DNA of 64,000 bases from JADJLQ01 sp044227925 (GCA_044227925.1 JBGAVW010000007.1:59661-123660); one strand, 5' to 3'; positions 25,011 to 33,986 are shown, counted from the stretch's first letter. The notes: generated by a model from the sequence alone, not told the origin. Translations and numbers: made by a program.

Positions 25011-25744
25011 ATATAGTTACATTCAAATTCTATTGCAAAATAATGTTTCATTCTTTCTTTTACCTCATCTGTGTTTATAATAGCGTCGGTCTCCAAATGC
25101 AGGCTGGTTACCCCTTTGTCAGGATCACGGATACCACAAGGCACGATATAATCAAAAGGGGACAGATCGGTATGAATATTAAAAGCAATACCATGCAATG
25201 TAATCCATCTGCTCATATGCACTCCAAGTGCACATATCTTTTTTGGTAGATTGTCCATTCTCGACAACACCCACACTCCTGTATAATCAGGGTTTCGAAA
25301 AGAGTTAATAGAATAATCTGCCAGAGTCTTAATCACAACTTCTTCCAGTTTGCGTACATATTTATGTACATCTGTGAAAAATTGATCCAGATCCAGGATA
25401 GGATACATTACAATTTGTCCGGGACCATGATAAGTAATATCACCACCCCGATTAATTTTATAATAATCGATTCCTATGGATTTGAGCCATTCTGTATTCA
25501 TCAGTAAATTTTGCTCTTTACCTGATCTGCCAAGTGTAAATACTTTGTTATGTTCACAAAATACCAAATGGGAAGGCATTGGTTCTTTTACCTCGGATTT
25601 GGAAATTTTATTTTCTTTTATTTTATTATGAATCGAAGTTTGTTTGTCCCAGGCAAGTTTATAATCTACAAGACCCCAATCCTCAATATGCACCTCCCGA
25701 TTCAAATTGGTAGTCGAAATAGTAGTATTTGTAATTGAAGTCAA
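25007..25744 (-). CDS. lipB: Octanoyl-ACP:protein N-octanoyltransferase (lipoate synthesis)
   Basis: Transfers octanoate from acyl carrier protein to lipoyl domains of 2-oxoacid dehydrogenases. LipB hallmarks are RGGDITYHGPGQIVMYPI and KICALGVHMSRWITLHG, with the catalytic Lys in the latter and Cys in FDYIVPCGIRD. No ATG precedes the conserved VHIEDWGLVDYKLAW segment, so initiation must be non-ATG: TTG at 25744 (used here) or TTG at 25705, which gives a start closer to other family members. The thioesterase gene overlaps its stop. Confidence 0.92.
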   Translation of the reverse strand: MTSITNTTISTTNLNREVHIEDWGLVDYKLAWDKQTSIHNKIKENKISKSEVKEPMPSHLVFCEHNKVFTLGRSGKEQNLLMNTEWLKSIGIDYYKINRGGDITYHGPGQIVMYPILDLDQFFTDVHKYVRKLEEVVIKTLADYSINSFRNPDYTGVWVLSRMDNLPKKICALGVHMSRWITLHGIAFNIHTDLSPFDYIVPCGIRDPDKGVTSLHLETDAIINTDEVKERMKHYFAIEFECNYI

Positions 25745-25830
25745 GATCTGAAAAGTATCTGAAAAATGAATTTAACGCAAAATTAACCGCCTTTAAGATA
25801 TCATTCATATTTACTTGCGTAAGTATAACC

Positions 25831-25838
25831 TACATTTG
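25831..25838 (+). promoter_or_regulatory. Candidate -7 promoter box (TACATTTG)
   Basis: Exact TAnnTTTG match 21 bases before the ATG of the sorting-tail protein. A TTG at 25815-25817 lies upstream, at a spacing shorter than the usual -33/-7 distance. Confidence 0.45.
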
Positions 25839-25859
25839 AACAATAATTAATAATCAACC

Positions 25860-26225
25860 ATGAAGATTGTGTGTATTTTACTGGTTTCGTTTCTCGCCAC
25901 AGCAGGATTTGCCCAGCAAAATACAAAATCAATAGATAAAGCTTCGTCTTTTGAAGTCACATATGAATCCACTAAAGTGTATCCTAATCCGGTGGTAAAC
26001 AACTCTATTTTTGAGTTTAAACTGCTCAATACCTCCAGGGTTCAGGTTTCCATGCTCAATATATTAGGTGCACAAATAAAAAATTTCATCAATGAAACGA
26101 GGTCTGCAGGCAGACAAACCATACCCATTTCTGCAGATCAGTTGCAACGCGGCACCTATTTTATCCGTCTCACCATCGATGGGGAAATTGTCAAAACTAT
26201 AAGAGTGGCCGTATCTCCGCAGTGA
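25860..26225 (+). CDS. Minimal secreted protein: signal peptide plus type A T9SS sorting tail
   Basis: A 121-residue protein with a classic signal peptide (1-19, ending AGFAQ), a spacer of about 20 residues, and then a complete type IX secretion type A C-terminal domain: KVYPNPVVNNS, VSMLNILGAQIKNF, and RGTYFIRLTIDG with a terminal KTIRVAVS strand. There is no cargo domain between signal and tail. Proteins of this form are therefore expected to be exported and cell-surface processed through PorU-type sortase, but with almost nothing attached. It is a single gene with its own possible promoter. Confidence 0.85.
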   Translation: MKIVCILLVSFLATAGFAQQNTKSIDKASSFEVTYESTKVYPNPVVNNSIFEFKLLNTSRVQVSMLNILGAQIKNFINETRSAGRQTIPISADQLQRGTYFIRLTIDGEIVKTIRVAVSPQ

Positions 26226-26345
26226 TTTTTTTAGCCACAAAGCCTCCCGAATTAGCAAATTATACGTTCTATCTGTAGTGCCGGAAAATTTATAAATGGA
26301 TTTTGGCACGGATTATGTTAATTTTAGCTACTTAAACCACTGGTT

Positions 26346-27515
26346 ATGAGGAATTTTGGTATTATTTTACTTTTTGTGTTCAGCCAGATGTTATTGATTG
26401 GCCAAAAAAAAGCTCGTGATTTTAAAGTTACTACCACAGATAAAAAAACTATAGAGCTGTACAAAGACTATTTAAATCAGGGCAAAGTGGTGATGTTAAA
26501 AATATTTTTTGTTGATTGTCCGCCCTGTAATGATATCGCGCCGCAAATAAGCGATCTTTATAAAAAATTTGGTGGAGGTAAAGAAAAAGTAGAATTTATC
26601 GAGCTAAGTAATAAAGACTGGGATTTTGATGCAGCTGTGATAGGTTACAAAATAAAATACGATTTGCCTTGCCCCAGCGTAAGCCAGGACGGGGGTAGTG
26701 TAGAGGCATCTGCTTTATATTCGGATAATTACTTTGGTCCCTTTTTCGGCACACCTACCTTCGTAATCATCAGACCCGATGGCACCCTGGATTTTGATCC
26801 AAGAGGATCCAATAAAAATGAAACAATAAGATTACTGGATACATCCATTACACGGGCACTTAGAAGCTTAATTCAAATACCACCTGCAGACACTACCAAA
26901 CCGGTACCACCAGTGGATACAACCAAACCGGTTCCGCCTGTGGATACAACCAAACCGGGATCTCCTACCGATACCGTAAAACCCAAACCCACAGTAGACA
27001 CAATTAAGCTAAATGGCAAAATAACATATAATAATTCAGGACTAGGGCTAGCCGCAATTTCAATCACAATTAACAACCAAGAATACAAAAAAAGCACTGA
27101 CTTATTAGGCAATTTTGTATTCTCGATACCGGATACATTTAAAAGTGGCTCCCTTGCTATGATAAAAGTGGATTACAACCTCGCTTTTAATGAAGATGTG
27201 TCGGTATTGGATTTAGTATTGATCCAAAAACATATTTTATTTATCGAAAGATTTGGCGATTATAAAAAATTGCTTGCTGCAGATGTAAACAGCGACTCGG
27301 ATATCAATGTGCTTGATTTATTGGATCTGCGAAAAATAATACTCGGTATCGCCGAAAAACTGCCCAACAACACTCCTGCATTACATTTTTTATTTCAAAA
27401 TGCCAATAACCTCATCAAATCCCTTTCTAATCCCATCAATATAGACGAATTGAGAGCCTTGAAAGGAAAATCATTAAATATTGAAGTGGTAAAGACAGGA
27501 AATGTGAAGAATTAG
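26346..27515 (+). CDS. Secreted thioredoxin-like protein with Pro-rich repeats and dockerin-like C-terminus
   Basis: A 389-residue three-part protein. After a signal peptide (1-19), residues about 25-165 are a thioredoxin-fold domain with a Cys58-Pro-Pro-Cys61 redox motif in FVDCPPCND and a cis-Pro in GTPTFVII. Residues 179-220 are nine-residue repeats of the type PPVDTTKPV. Residues 222-270 resemble a carboxypeptidase-regulatory-like beta domain (GKITYNNSGLGLA). Residues 280-340 hold two dockerin-I-type calcium-loop units: VSVLDLVLIQKHIL and ADVNSDSDINVLDLLDLRKIILG. The combination suggests a surface or periplasmic oxidoreductase tethered by a dockerin-like module. Its partner is unknown. 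Confidence 0.78.
   Translation: MRNFGIILLFVFSQMLLIGQKKARDFKVTTTDKKTIELYKDYLNQGKVVMLKIFFVDCPPCNDIAPQISDLYKKFGGGKEKVEFIELSNKDWDFDAAVIGYKIKYDLPCPSVSQDGGSVEASALYSDNYFGPFFGTPTFVIIRPDGTLDFDPRGSNKNETIRLLDTSITRALRSLIQIPPADTTKPVPPVDTTKPVPPVDTTKPGSPTDTVKPKPTVDTIKLNGKITYNNSGLGLAAISITINNQEYKKSTDLLGNFVFSIPDTFKSGSLAMIKVDYNLAFNEDVSVLDLVLIQKHILFIERFGDYKKLLAADVNSDSDINVLDLLDLRKIILGIAEKLPNNTPALHFLFQNANNLIKSLSNPINIDELRALKGKSLNIEVVKTGNVKN
26880..27005 (+). repeat. 27-bp tandem repeat encoding PPVDTTKPV units
   Basis: About five degenerate copies of a 27-base unit inside the thioredoxin-dockerin gene, encoding a nine-residue Pro/Thr-rich linker. The first three copies are the best conserved and later ones have diverged. 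A shorter version of the same DTTKP/DTIKP linker occurs in the cytochrome-like lipoprotein at 20783-21532. Confidence 0.75.
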
Positions 27516-27544
27516 TGGTTATAAAACAGGACTCAAGGTTACCC

Positions 27545-28039
27545 TTACTTCTTTAAAAAATCCATAGAAACACTATTCATACAATATCTGAGACCGGTAG
27601 GTTTTGGTCCATCATCAAATACATGCCCCAGGTGCCCATTACAACGGCCACACACCACCTCAGTACGAATCATCCCATGACTCATATCGCTTATTTCTAC
27701 CACATTTTTTTTATTGACTGGTTTAAAAAAACTAGGCCACCCTGTGCCGGATTCAAATTTGGTTTCAGAATCAAACAAAGGTAATTTACACGCCCTGCAT
27801 AGATACAAGCCCTTTTCATGATTATCCCAAAGATCCCCGCTGAATGCCCTTTCAGTACCTTTTTCTCTCAGTACATGATATTCCAAGGCATTTAATTCTT
27901 TTTTCCATTGATCTTCGGTTTTACTAATTTTTACTATAGGTGTATCAATAATTACCTTATTCCCCCCTTCAGGTTTGTCAGTTATGTCAAATCCTGAACT
28001 GATTGAATACAATAGAATGGAAAGAAAAAATATTTTCAT
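27545..28039 (-). CDS. msrB: Peptide-methionine (R)-S-oxide reductase, exported
   Basis: Reduces methionine-R-sulfoxide in proteins. The 164-residue protein has a signal peptide (1-15) followed by an MsrB domain. Two structural zinc CxxC pairs are visible, CRACKLPL and CGRCNGHLGHVFDDGP, and the catalytic Cys is in GLRYCMNSVSMDF. FESGTGWPSFF is the substrate-binding signature. The signal suggests repair of periplasmic proteins. It faces the thioredoxin-dockerin gene convergently and could in principle draw electrons from that protein, which is only a contextual guess. Confidence 0.94.
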   Translation of the reverse strand: MKIFFLSILLYSISSGFDITDKPEGGNKVIIDTPIVKISKTEDQWKKELNALEYHVLREKGTERAFSGDLWDNHEKGLYLCRACKLPLFDSETKFESGTGWPSFFKPVNKKNVVEISDMSHGMIRTEVVCGRCNGHLGHVFDDGPKPTGLRYCMNSVSMDFLKK

Positions 28040-28051
28040 AATTTGAATTGC

Positions 28052-28471
28052 CTACGATTTATGATCAAAGCGTCGATCGTCCTGCTCAGCCATAGTCACA
28101 ATCTTCTTTATGAGGTTGGTGATCAGGATGAACAACAAAAATATGGGAATTAAAATAAAATAAATCCAACGGTAAGTTCCAGCTTCATCCATACTTATAC
28201 CTGATATTTTACCGGCTATAAAACTATTTACGAACATCAATATTACATATCCGGCCACAGCTGCAGACCAATATTGCCAATTTGATTTATTCAAAAGCCC
28301 TATGATCACACTATAAATAATATACAATAGTTGAAAGGCGATGGCTAAAGTCCATGGCATTTTAGACTCTGATCCCATGATGGAGGAAATCCAATTTACC
28401 AGTAAAAACAAGAGAAATACAAACGCAACCTGTATAAATGGATTAGCCAGCCTTTGTTTGAGCTCGTTCAT
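28052..28471 (-). CDS. Small four-helix membrane protein of unknown function
   Basis: A 139-residue protein with four hydrophobic segments (about residues 12-32, 40-60, 68-86 and 104-125), short loops and a charged C-terminus ending DDRRFDHKS. I do not recognise a family and see no catalytic motif. It lies 12 bases upstream of msrB on the same strand, so the two may be cotranscribed. Confidence 0.6.
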   Translation of the reverse strand: MNELKQRLANPFIQVAFVFLLFLLVNWISSIMGSESKMPWTLAIAFQLLYIIYSVIIGLLNKSNWQYWSAAVAGYVILMFVNSFIAGKISGISMDEAGTYRWIYFILIPIFLLFILITNLIKKIVTMAEQDDRRFDHKS

Positions 28472-28622
28472 ATGTTGACAGGTAAACTTACGGTATTTTT
28501 TTAAGATATAGCTGTTTCAAAACAGGAAAACGACAAATTGCATATCAGTAATTATTTTCTCCCTTTAAGGGGAAGAGGAATTACCGCAAATTTTGTGCAA
28601 TTTATCCTATAGCTAATAGGAG

Positions 28623-29402
28623 TCAGCCTTGACTAATCCGGATACCAAACATATCAAATATGCCAAGCCCATGAAACCGCTGAAAAAAAGCCCATACGAT
28701 AAAAAGTACAATTAATACTTCTACAGCAACAAATGAAAAACCGGAGGCAATACTCCTTATTTTGTCTTGAATACCTGAGCCTTTATGGAAATGGTAAACT
28801 ACCCAGCTCATAATTAGAATTAAGACAAATGGATAAAACAGATTTGAATCCAGTTCAACATTTTGCTCCGTAATTTTAAGCATAAAGAGTGTAATCAGAA
28901 AAAGACCGATATCTATAAAGCTTTTTACAGTCATTAAAATAATTACAAAGACCAGGTACTCACTAAACAAATATTTTTTCGTTTTCAAATAAATCAACCA
29001 GATACAAAAAGCAGTAAAAGGAATCATAAAAAGGATCATCATCTTTTTGTACAAATTAAAATAATACCCGTAGTAATTTTTTAATTGAAACATATCTTCT
29101 CTCAGTTGCCATACTTTATTTTCAAATAATGCACTAAATCCAAGGACTACCAGAAAAAAAGTAAAAAGATTAAAATATTTTTTTCTTTTTCCCAGGTCAA
29201 TATATTCGTACGCTACCAAGCCGGGATTTTTAAAAAAGGATTTTAACAATGCCCAAACACTACGGTCAGTGCTGGTAAAAGAATATAAAAATTCTGATAA
29301 TAGATATGTAAAAGTAAATCGTTCTACTTTTTTACTTTGGCCACATTGAGTACAAAAATTTCCTTTTACCTGGTGCCCGCAGTTTAGACAAGGTTGATTC
29401 AC
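28623..29402 (-). CDS. DUF3667-type membrane protein with N-terminal zinc ribbon
   Basis: A 259-residue protein starting at GTG 29402. The first 20 residues form a zinc ribbon with CLNCG and FCTQCGQ (two CxxC pairs). The next segment, with FTYLLSEFLYSFTSTDRS and FFKNPGLVAYEYIDLGKRK, is the conserved DUF3667 region. Four or five transmembrane helices follow (about 73-90, 115-132, 145-168, 185-200 and 218-240). The family is widespread in Bacteroidota and has no assigned function. The gene is flanked by short gaps and stands alone. Confidence 0.82.
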   Translation of the reverse strand: MNQPCLNCGHQVKGNFCTQCGQSKKVERFTFTYLLSEFLYSFTSTDRSVWALLKSFFKNPGLVAYEYIDLGKRKKYFNLFTFFLVVLGFSALFENKVWQLREDMFQLKNYYGYYFNLYKKMMILFMIPFTAFCIWLIYLKTKKYLFSEYLVFVIILMTVKSFIDIGLFLITLFMLKITEQNVELDSNLFYPFVLILIMSWVVYHFHKGSGIQDKIRSIASGFSFVAVEVLIVLFIVWAFFQRFHGLGIFDMFGIRISQG

Positions 29403-29492
29403 AAAAAAGATGGTTTTAAAAAATAAGAATATGAAAATTACTCTAAATGTAAAACTTCTGCACCGCGGATTAAAAAAGAAAGTAGAATCCTT

Positions 29493-30806
29493 TTACAATA
29501 CCAATTCGGCCATCAGATCATAATCATCGGCATCTGTAATTTTAACCTGGACAAATTGGCCAGCACTCAATTTTATTTTACCGGCAGTAAAATGTATTTC
29601 CTGGTCTACTTCTGGGCTGTCCGCTTCCGATCTCCCAATCCAACCATTCGCTTCTTTTCGATCAATAATAACTTTGACGGTCTCCCCTATTTTTTGTTGA
29701 TTTTTCGAATTGGAAATATCCCGTTGAATCTCCATCAATCGGTTTTGTCTATCAATTTTTACATTTTCAGGAATGGAATCATCCAGTTTGTATGCCGAGG
29801 TGTCCTCTTCATGTGAATAGGTGAATACACCCAGTCGGTCAAATTGCATTTCTTTAATAAAATCACATAGCTCCTCAAAATCCTTATCGGTTTCCCCAGG
29901 AAATCCTACCAGCATCGTGGTCCGCAAAGTAATATTTGGAACTTTGGCTCTGATCGTTTTTATCAGGTCTAGGGTCTCCCCTTTGGTAATCTGCCTTTTC
30001 ATAGCTGAAAGCATATGGTCACTTGCATGTTGTAAAGGCATATCAAGGTATTTACATACTTTATCGTTGGCATTGATGGCATCGAGTATTTCAAGAGGGA
30101 ATTTACTTGGATAGGCATAGTGCAGCCTGATCCATTCTATGCCCTTTACTTTTGATAATGCGTCCAGCAACTCCGGCAGTTTTCTTTTTTTATAAATATC
30201 CAATCCATAGTAGGTGAGCTCCTGTGCAATCAGCATCAGCTCCTTCACTCCCCGATCCGCCAGAAACTGAGCTTCGTGTACCAGGCTTTCAATGGTACGG
30301 CTGATATGCTTTCCACGCATAAGTGGAATGGCACAAAAACTACAAGTACGGTTGCACCCTTCTGAGATCTTGAGGTAAGCAAAGTGGGATGGCGTAGTGA
30401 TCAATCTTTCGCCTATCAATTCTTTTTTATAATCCGCCTTTAAATCAGCCAGCACCGCAGGCATATCCATAGTACCATACCAATTATCAACTTCTGGTAT
30501 TTCCAGTTTCAACTCATCTTTATACCTGTGAGACAAGCAACCCATCACCATAAGTCGGTCTATCTGACCATCATTTTTAGCTTCTGCAAACTGTAGTATA
30601 GTGTCTATGGATTCCTTTTTCGCATTTTCAATAAATCCGCACGTATTGATGATCACTATATTTGCATCATTTTTACTGGCATCGTGCTGCACATCAAAAT
30701 TATTATGCCTTAGCTGCGTGATCAGGTTTTCGCTATCTACTGTGTTTTTTGAGCATCCCAGGGTGATAACATGGACCTTGTTATTTTTCTTTCCTCTTGA
30801 TCTCAC
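29493..30806 (-). CDS. rimO: Ribosomal protein S12 methylthiotransferase
   Basis: Radical SAM enzyme that methylthiolates an Asp of ribosomal protein S12. Domains in order: UPF0004 (1-120) with three cysteines including ITLGCSKNTVDSENL and INTCGF, radical SAM with GCNRTCSFCAIPLMRG (CxxxCxxC cluster site), and a C-terminal TRAM domain (from about 375). The DSE motif in the first segment distinguishes RimO from MiaB-type enzymes. The start is GTG at 30806; no ATG lies before the conserved region. The 437 residues are normal length. Confidence 0.95.
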   Translation of the reverse strand: MRSRGKKNNKVHVITLGCSKNTVDSENLITQLRHNNFDVQHDASKNDANIVIINTCGFIENAKKESIDTILQFAEAKNDGQIDRLMVMGCLSHRYKDELKLEIPEVDNWYGTMDMPAVLADLKADYKKELIGERLITTPSHFAYLKISEGCNRTCSFCAIPLMRGKHISRTIESLVHEAQFLADRGVKELMLIAQELTYYGLDIYKKRKLPELLDALSKVKGIEWIRLHYAYPSKFPLEILDAINANDKVCKYLDMPLQHASDHMLSAMKRQITKGETLDLIKTIRAKVPNITLRTTMLVGFPGETDKDFEELCDFIKEMQFDRLGVFTYSHEEDTSAYKLDDSIPENVKIDRQNRLMEIQRDISNSKNQQKIGETVKVIIDRKEANGWIGRSEADSPEVDQEIHFTAGKIKLSAGQFVQVKITDADDYDLMAELVL

Positions 30807-30891
30807 GATCTATGTTTAATTTTATGCAAAAGTAGCCACCAAAAAGGGCAATTAATCAGTTTTTTTCAGCGTTTTGTTATCATTACCACTC

Positions 30892-31548
30892 ATGTACAAG
30901 TTATTATTGATCTGCTTTTTGCTTTGCTCATGGGACACGAATGGTCAGATTGGGGTAAAACCAGTAAGTACCATTACTCAAAACAGAATCTCAGAGCGAA
31001 ACACAAATAATCAACTTTTCCCCTTCTTAACCGGACTAGGTGTAGATTATTGGTTTAGATTAAAAAAATACAGACTCGAGTTTTTTCCCAGTCTGCAATT
31101 TCAATACGCACATGAAAATGTCACCTTGAGTGATGCCTCCAAAGGAGCACTAAATTGGTCAGTAATTGATTTTACACCCATTATTCAATTTTATCCTCTT
31201 GATTTCAAAAATGATTGTATGTGCCCCACTTTTTCTAAACAAGGGCAATTATTAAAAAAAGGGCTATTCCTTCAACTGGCACCTGGTATAGCCTATAGTA
31301 ATCTAAAAGGTAAAAACACGGAAGTAGATCGTATTTCAAATTGGATGGGAATAACAAGAGTTGGTGTGGGACTGGATATAGGGATTTCAGATCTGATCAC
31401 CTTCTCTCCAGCTTTAAATTATCAATTTGCACAATCACTGGATTGGAGTGCTTTTTTTACGAGCGCTGCATCAGCACATATCAATGTTTATTCAGGGTTA
31501 TTTCTAAGTGCCAGGATTGGATGGCGATTTGACAGAAAAAACTATTAA
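30892..31548 (+). CDS. Predicted outer-membrane beta-barrel protein
   Basis: A 218-residue protein starting at ATG 30892, with a signal peptide ending about NGQ at residue 19. The mature part alternates polar and hydrophobic residues in strands such as GVDYWFRLKKYRLEFFPSL, and the final strand LFLSARIGWRFDRKNY ends close to an aromatic residue, as barrels do. A loop holds CMCP. No specific family is recognised. It is a single gene divergent from rimO and convergent with mqnA. Confidence 0.6.
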   Translation: MYKLLLICFLLCSWDTNGQIGVKPVSTITQNRISERNTNNQLFPFLTGLGVDYWFRLKKYRLEFFPSLQFQYAHENVTLSDASKGALNWSVIDFTPIIQFYPLDFKNDCMCPTFSKQGQLLKKGLFLQLAPGIAYSNLKGKNTEVDRISNWMGITRVGVGLDIGISDLITFSPALNYQFAQSLDWSAFFTSAASAHINVYSGLFLSARIGWRFDRKNY

Positions 31549-31559
31549 TGATAAGCAAT

Positions 31560-32330
31560 TCAGAAAAAGGAAGGAATCGGGATTACGGAATTTTCCAACT
31601 CCCGGGCAAACTTTAAAAATAGCTGCATGCCTTCCAGATACGAATCCTCTAAAACATATTGAATATTTTCATTAAAATAAATATTCAGGTCAATAGGATA
31701 TCCTTCGATGGAATTTATAATTTCTTGTTTGGTTTCTATACCATTGGATATGGCTTGATTAAACAAGTCCATCCTAAGCGGGTCTATATTTTCATTACTG
31801 AGCCATACAGCATATACAAATGGCAGTCCGGTCAATTTTTGCCAACATTCGCCCAGGTCATATGCATACTTGTAATTAGATTTGCCTCTGATGGCACGAT
31901 CACCTATGATCAGGCCTCCAGTGGACTTGGTAATTTTGGCTTCGTAATCCGGCTCAGAATCCAGATACACCACTTCTCTTTTCCAAAATTGTTTGAATAC
32001 TATTTGAATCAGCAATACGGATGTTCTGGACTGATAATCTAAATATACATTTTCAATTTCTTCAACTGGCACATCTGAAAACAGACACACGCTGGAGACT
32101 TTTCCATTTGATGCTATCCCGTATCTGTTTAGTAAGGTAAATTCTTGGTTGGTCAATGCACCCACCGGTACCAGTGAGATGTCTGCTTTTCGGTCAAAAA
32201 ACAATTCTGCGCATGCAGCAGGTGCACATTCAATTATTTCAAAAGCATCCTGGAATCTTTGCTGTTCCAATCCATGTAAAAAAGGCTTGGTATTGAGATA
32301 GTTTACTATTGCAACCTTTGTTTTGCTCAC
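31560..32330 (-). CDS. mqnA: Chorismate dehydratase (futalosine menaquinone pathway)
   Basis: Dehydrates chorismate to 3-enolpyruvylbenzoate, the entry into the futalosine route to menaquinone. The 256-residue protein has a periplasmic-binding-protein-like fold; VAIVNYLNTKPFLHGLE at the start and DISLVPVGAL near residue 58 are the substrate-binding segments, and LIIGDRAIRG is also conserved in the family. The start codon is GTG at 32330. It follows mqnE by ten bases, and both would be expressed together. Confidence 0.9.
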   Translation of the reverse strand: MSKTKVAIVNYLNTKPFLHGLEQQRFQDAFEIIECAPAACAELFFDRKADISLVPVGALTNQEFTLLNRYGIASNGKVSSVCLFSDVPVEEIENVYLDYQSRTSVLLIQIVFKQFWKREVVYLDSEPDYEAKITKSTGGLIIGDRAIRGKSNYKYAYDLGECWQKLTGLPFVYAVWLSNENIDPLRMDLFNQAISNGIETKQEIINSIEGYPIDLNIYFNENIQYVLEDSYLEGMQLFLKFARELENSVIPIPSFF

Positions 32331-32340
32331 GGTGCTTTTA

Positions 32341-33519
32341 TTAATTTTGAATGACGGGTAACGAAAAATAAGACTTAATTTTTGAAGTACTTACAGGTTC
32401 ATTCCACACAGTTAATTCATTATATAAAGTATCTCGCTCGACCGCCTGCCTGCCCGCTTTTTGTATTAACTCAATCAGCTCTTCGGTAGTCATAGCCGGG
32501 TTTTGTTCTTCAGCCCCTGCCATTGAGTAAATTTTAGTGGTATCATCGATAGTACCATCTATATCATCCACACCAAATGAAAGAGATAATTGAGCCATCT
32601 CCCTTCCAAGCATAGGCCAGTAACTTTTGATATGGTCAAAATTATCCAGGTATATTCTGCTTACTGCATAATTTCGCATATCTTCCATGGCAATTGTCTC
32701 CGGCACATGAGCCATCTCATTTTCTTTATTTCTGAATTTCAGAGGGATATAAGTTTGAAAACCTCCCGTTTCATCTTGAAGGTCCCGCAGTCTTCTCATA
32801 TGGGCTACCCGGTGACAATAATTTTCTATATGTCCGTACAAAATTGTGGCATTGGATCTTCCGCCTAAGCTGTGCCACACCTGGTGTATATTAAGCCAGT
32901 CTTCCGTACCACATTTGTCTGCACAAATCTCATTTCGAATCGATTCATCAAATATTTCAGCACCTCCACCAGGCAGGGAATCCAGGCCTGCATTTTTCAA
33001 GCTTAATAATCCGTCTTCTACAGACATTTTTGATTTCCTGATAATGTAGTGCAATTCTACCGGTGTGAGCGATTTGATATGAATCCCGGGATACTTATTT
33101 TTAATGGTGGAGAATAAATCAAGGTAAAAATTCATGTCGTACTGCGGTAACACGCCTCCTACAATATGCACTTCAGTGATTTTCTTTGATATATGGTTGT
33201 CCAAAATAGCCATCATCTGATCTTTGGTATATTCCCAACCTTCAGATCGCTGTTTGATCAGCCTGGAATAGGAGCAAAATTTACAGGTATACATGCACAC
33301 ATTAGTAGGTTCGATGTGGATATTTCTGTTGAAAAAAGTTTTATTTCCATTCTTTTGTTCCCGAATATAATTAGCCATCATGGCTACATCAGATAAGGCC
33401 GCATGCTCGTACAAATATAGCGCTTCTTCATCCGTGATTCTTTTATTGAATTTTATTTTATCCCAGATTTTACCTGATTCTGCTGATATCAAATAATCTA
33501 TCGTGCCAGCACTCGACAT
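32341..33519 (-). CDS. mqnE: Aminodeoxyfutalosine synthase (radical SAM)
   Basis: Joins 3-enolpyruvylbenzoate to adenosine with CO2 loss, the second step of the futalosine pathway. The 392-residue protein starts at ATG 33519; an in-frame TTG at 33540 is less likely. The radical-SAM cluster motif is CMYTCKFCSYSR in a CxxxCxxC arrangement. SLPGGGAEIFDESIR, HVVGGVLP-like text (HIVGGVLPQYDMN) and GVDDIDGTIDDTTKIYSMAG distinguish MqnE from the later enzyme MqnC. Paired with mqnA downstream; mqnB, mqnC and mqnD are not in this window. Confidence 0.93.
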   Translation of the reverse strand: MSSAGTIDYLISAESGKIWDKIKFNKRITDEEALYLYEHAALSDVAMMANYIREQKNGNKTFFNRNIHIEPTNVCMYTCKFCSYSRLIKQRSEGWEYTKDQMMAILDNHISKKITEVHIVGGVLPQYDMNFYLDLFSTIKNKYPGIHIKSLTPVELHYIIRKSKMSVEDGLLSLKNAGLDSLPGGGAEIFDESIRNEICADKCGTEDWLNIHQVWHSLGGRSNATILYGHIENYCHRVAHMRRLRDLQDETGGFQTYIPLKFRNKENEMAHVPETIAMEDMRNYAVSRIYLDNFDHIKSYWPMLGREMAQLSLSFGVDDIDGTIDDTTKIYSMAGAEEQNPAMTTEELIELIQKAGRQAVERDTLYNELTVWNEPVSTSKIKSYFSLPVIQN

Positions 33520-33545
33520 CCTGTTTGCTTTTAAAGGCAAATGTA

Positions 33546-33986
33546 ATGCGTATTTGCATCATAGATGGAATAATATTCAGGACTTGGTTATCTTTGTATG
33601 ATCTGAAAAAGGCATTCGCCATATTATTTGTTTCTATATATCTGCTGTACACCACACAGATAAGTCAACTTTTAAAACTGCCACTATTGGTAGAGCATTA
33701 TTTTGAACATAAAAGAATAGACCAGTGTATTACTTTTTTTGAATTTATGCAGATGCATTACCTGATGGACGAATCTAAAAATCCGGATTATGCCAGAGAT
33801 ATGCAACTTCCTTTTAAGACCATTGAGGTAAATTTAATCACCATTTTTGTTTTGATTCCTAGTCTGGAATTACAATTGGATCGAGAGGACCTAGACCTGC
33901 ACTCTGCCTTAATTTCAAAGCGCCTTCAGTGGTATTCTGGTATGTTTATGGATCATATCTGGCAACCCCCAAGATCAAGAGCTTAA
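33546..33986 (+). CDS. Hypothetical protein upstream of the metal efflux genes
   Basis: A 146-residue protein starting at ATG 33546, divergent from mqnE (26 bases apart). An N-terminal hydrophobic helix (about residues 21-38) anchors or exports it. The rest contains LPLLVEHYFEHKRIDQCITF, a Glu/His-rich stretch, then MQMHYLMDE and a run with RDMQLPFKT. I know of similar unnamed proteins placed before heavy-metal RND operons in Bacteroidota. The His, Glu, Cys and Met residues would suit metal contact, but this is inference. It lies 90 bases before the pump gene. Confidence 0.6.
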   Translation: MRICIIDGIIFRTWLSLYDLKKAFAILFVSIYLLYTTQISQLLKLPLLVEHYFEHKRIDQCITFFEFMQMHYLMDESKNPDYARDMQLPFKTIEVNLITIFVLIPSLELQLDREDLDLHSALISKRLQWYSGMFMDHIWQPPRSRA

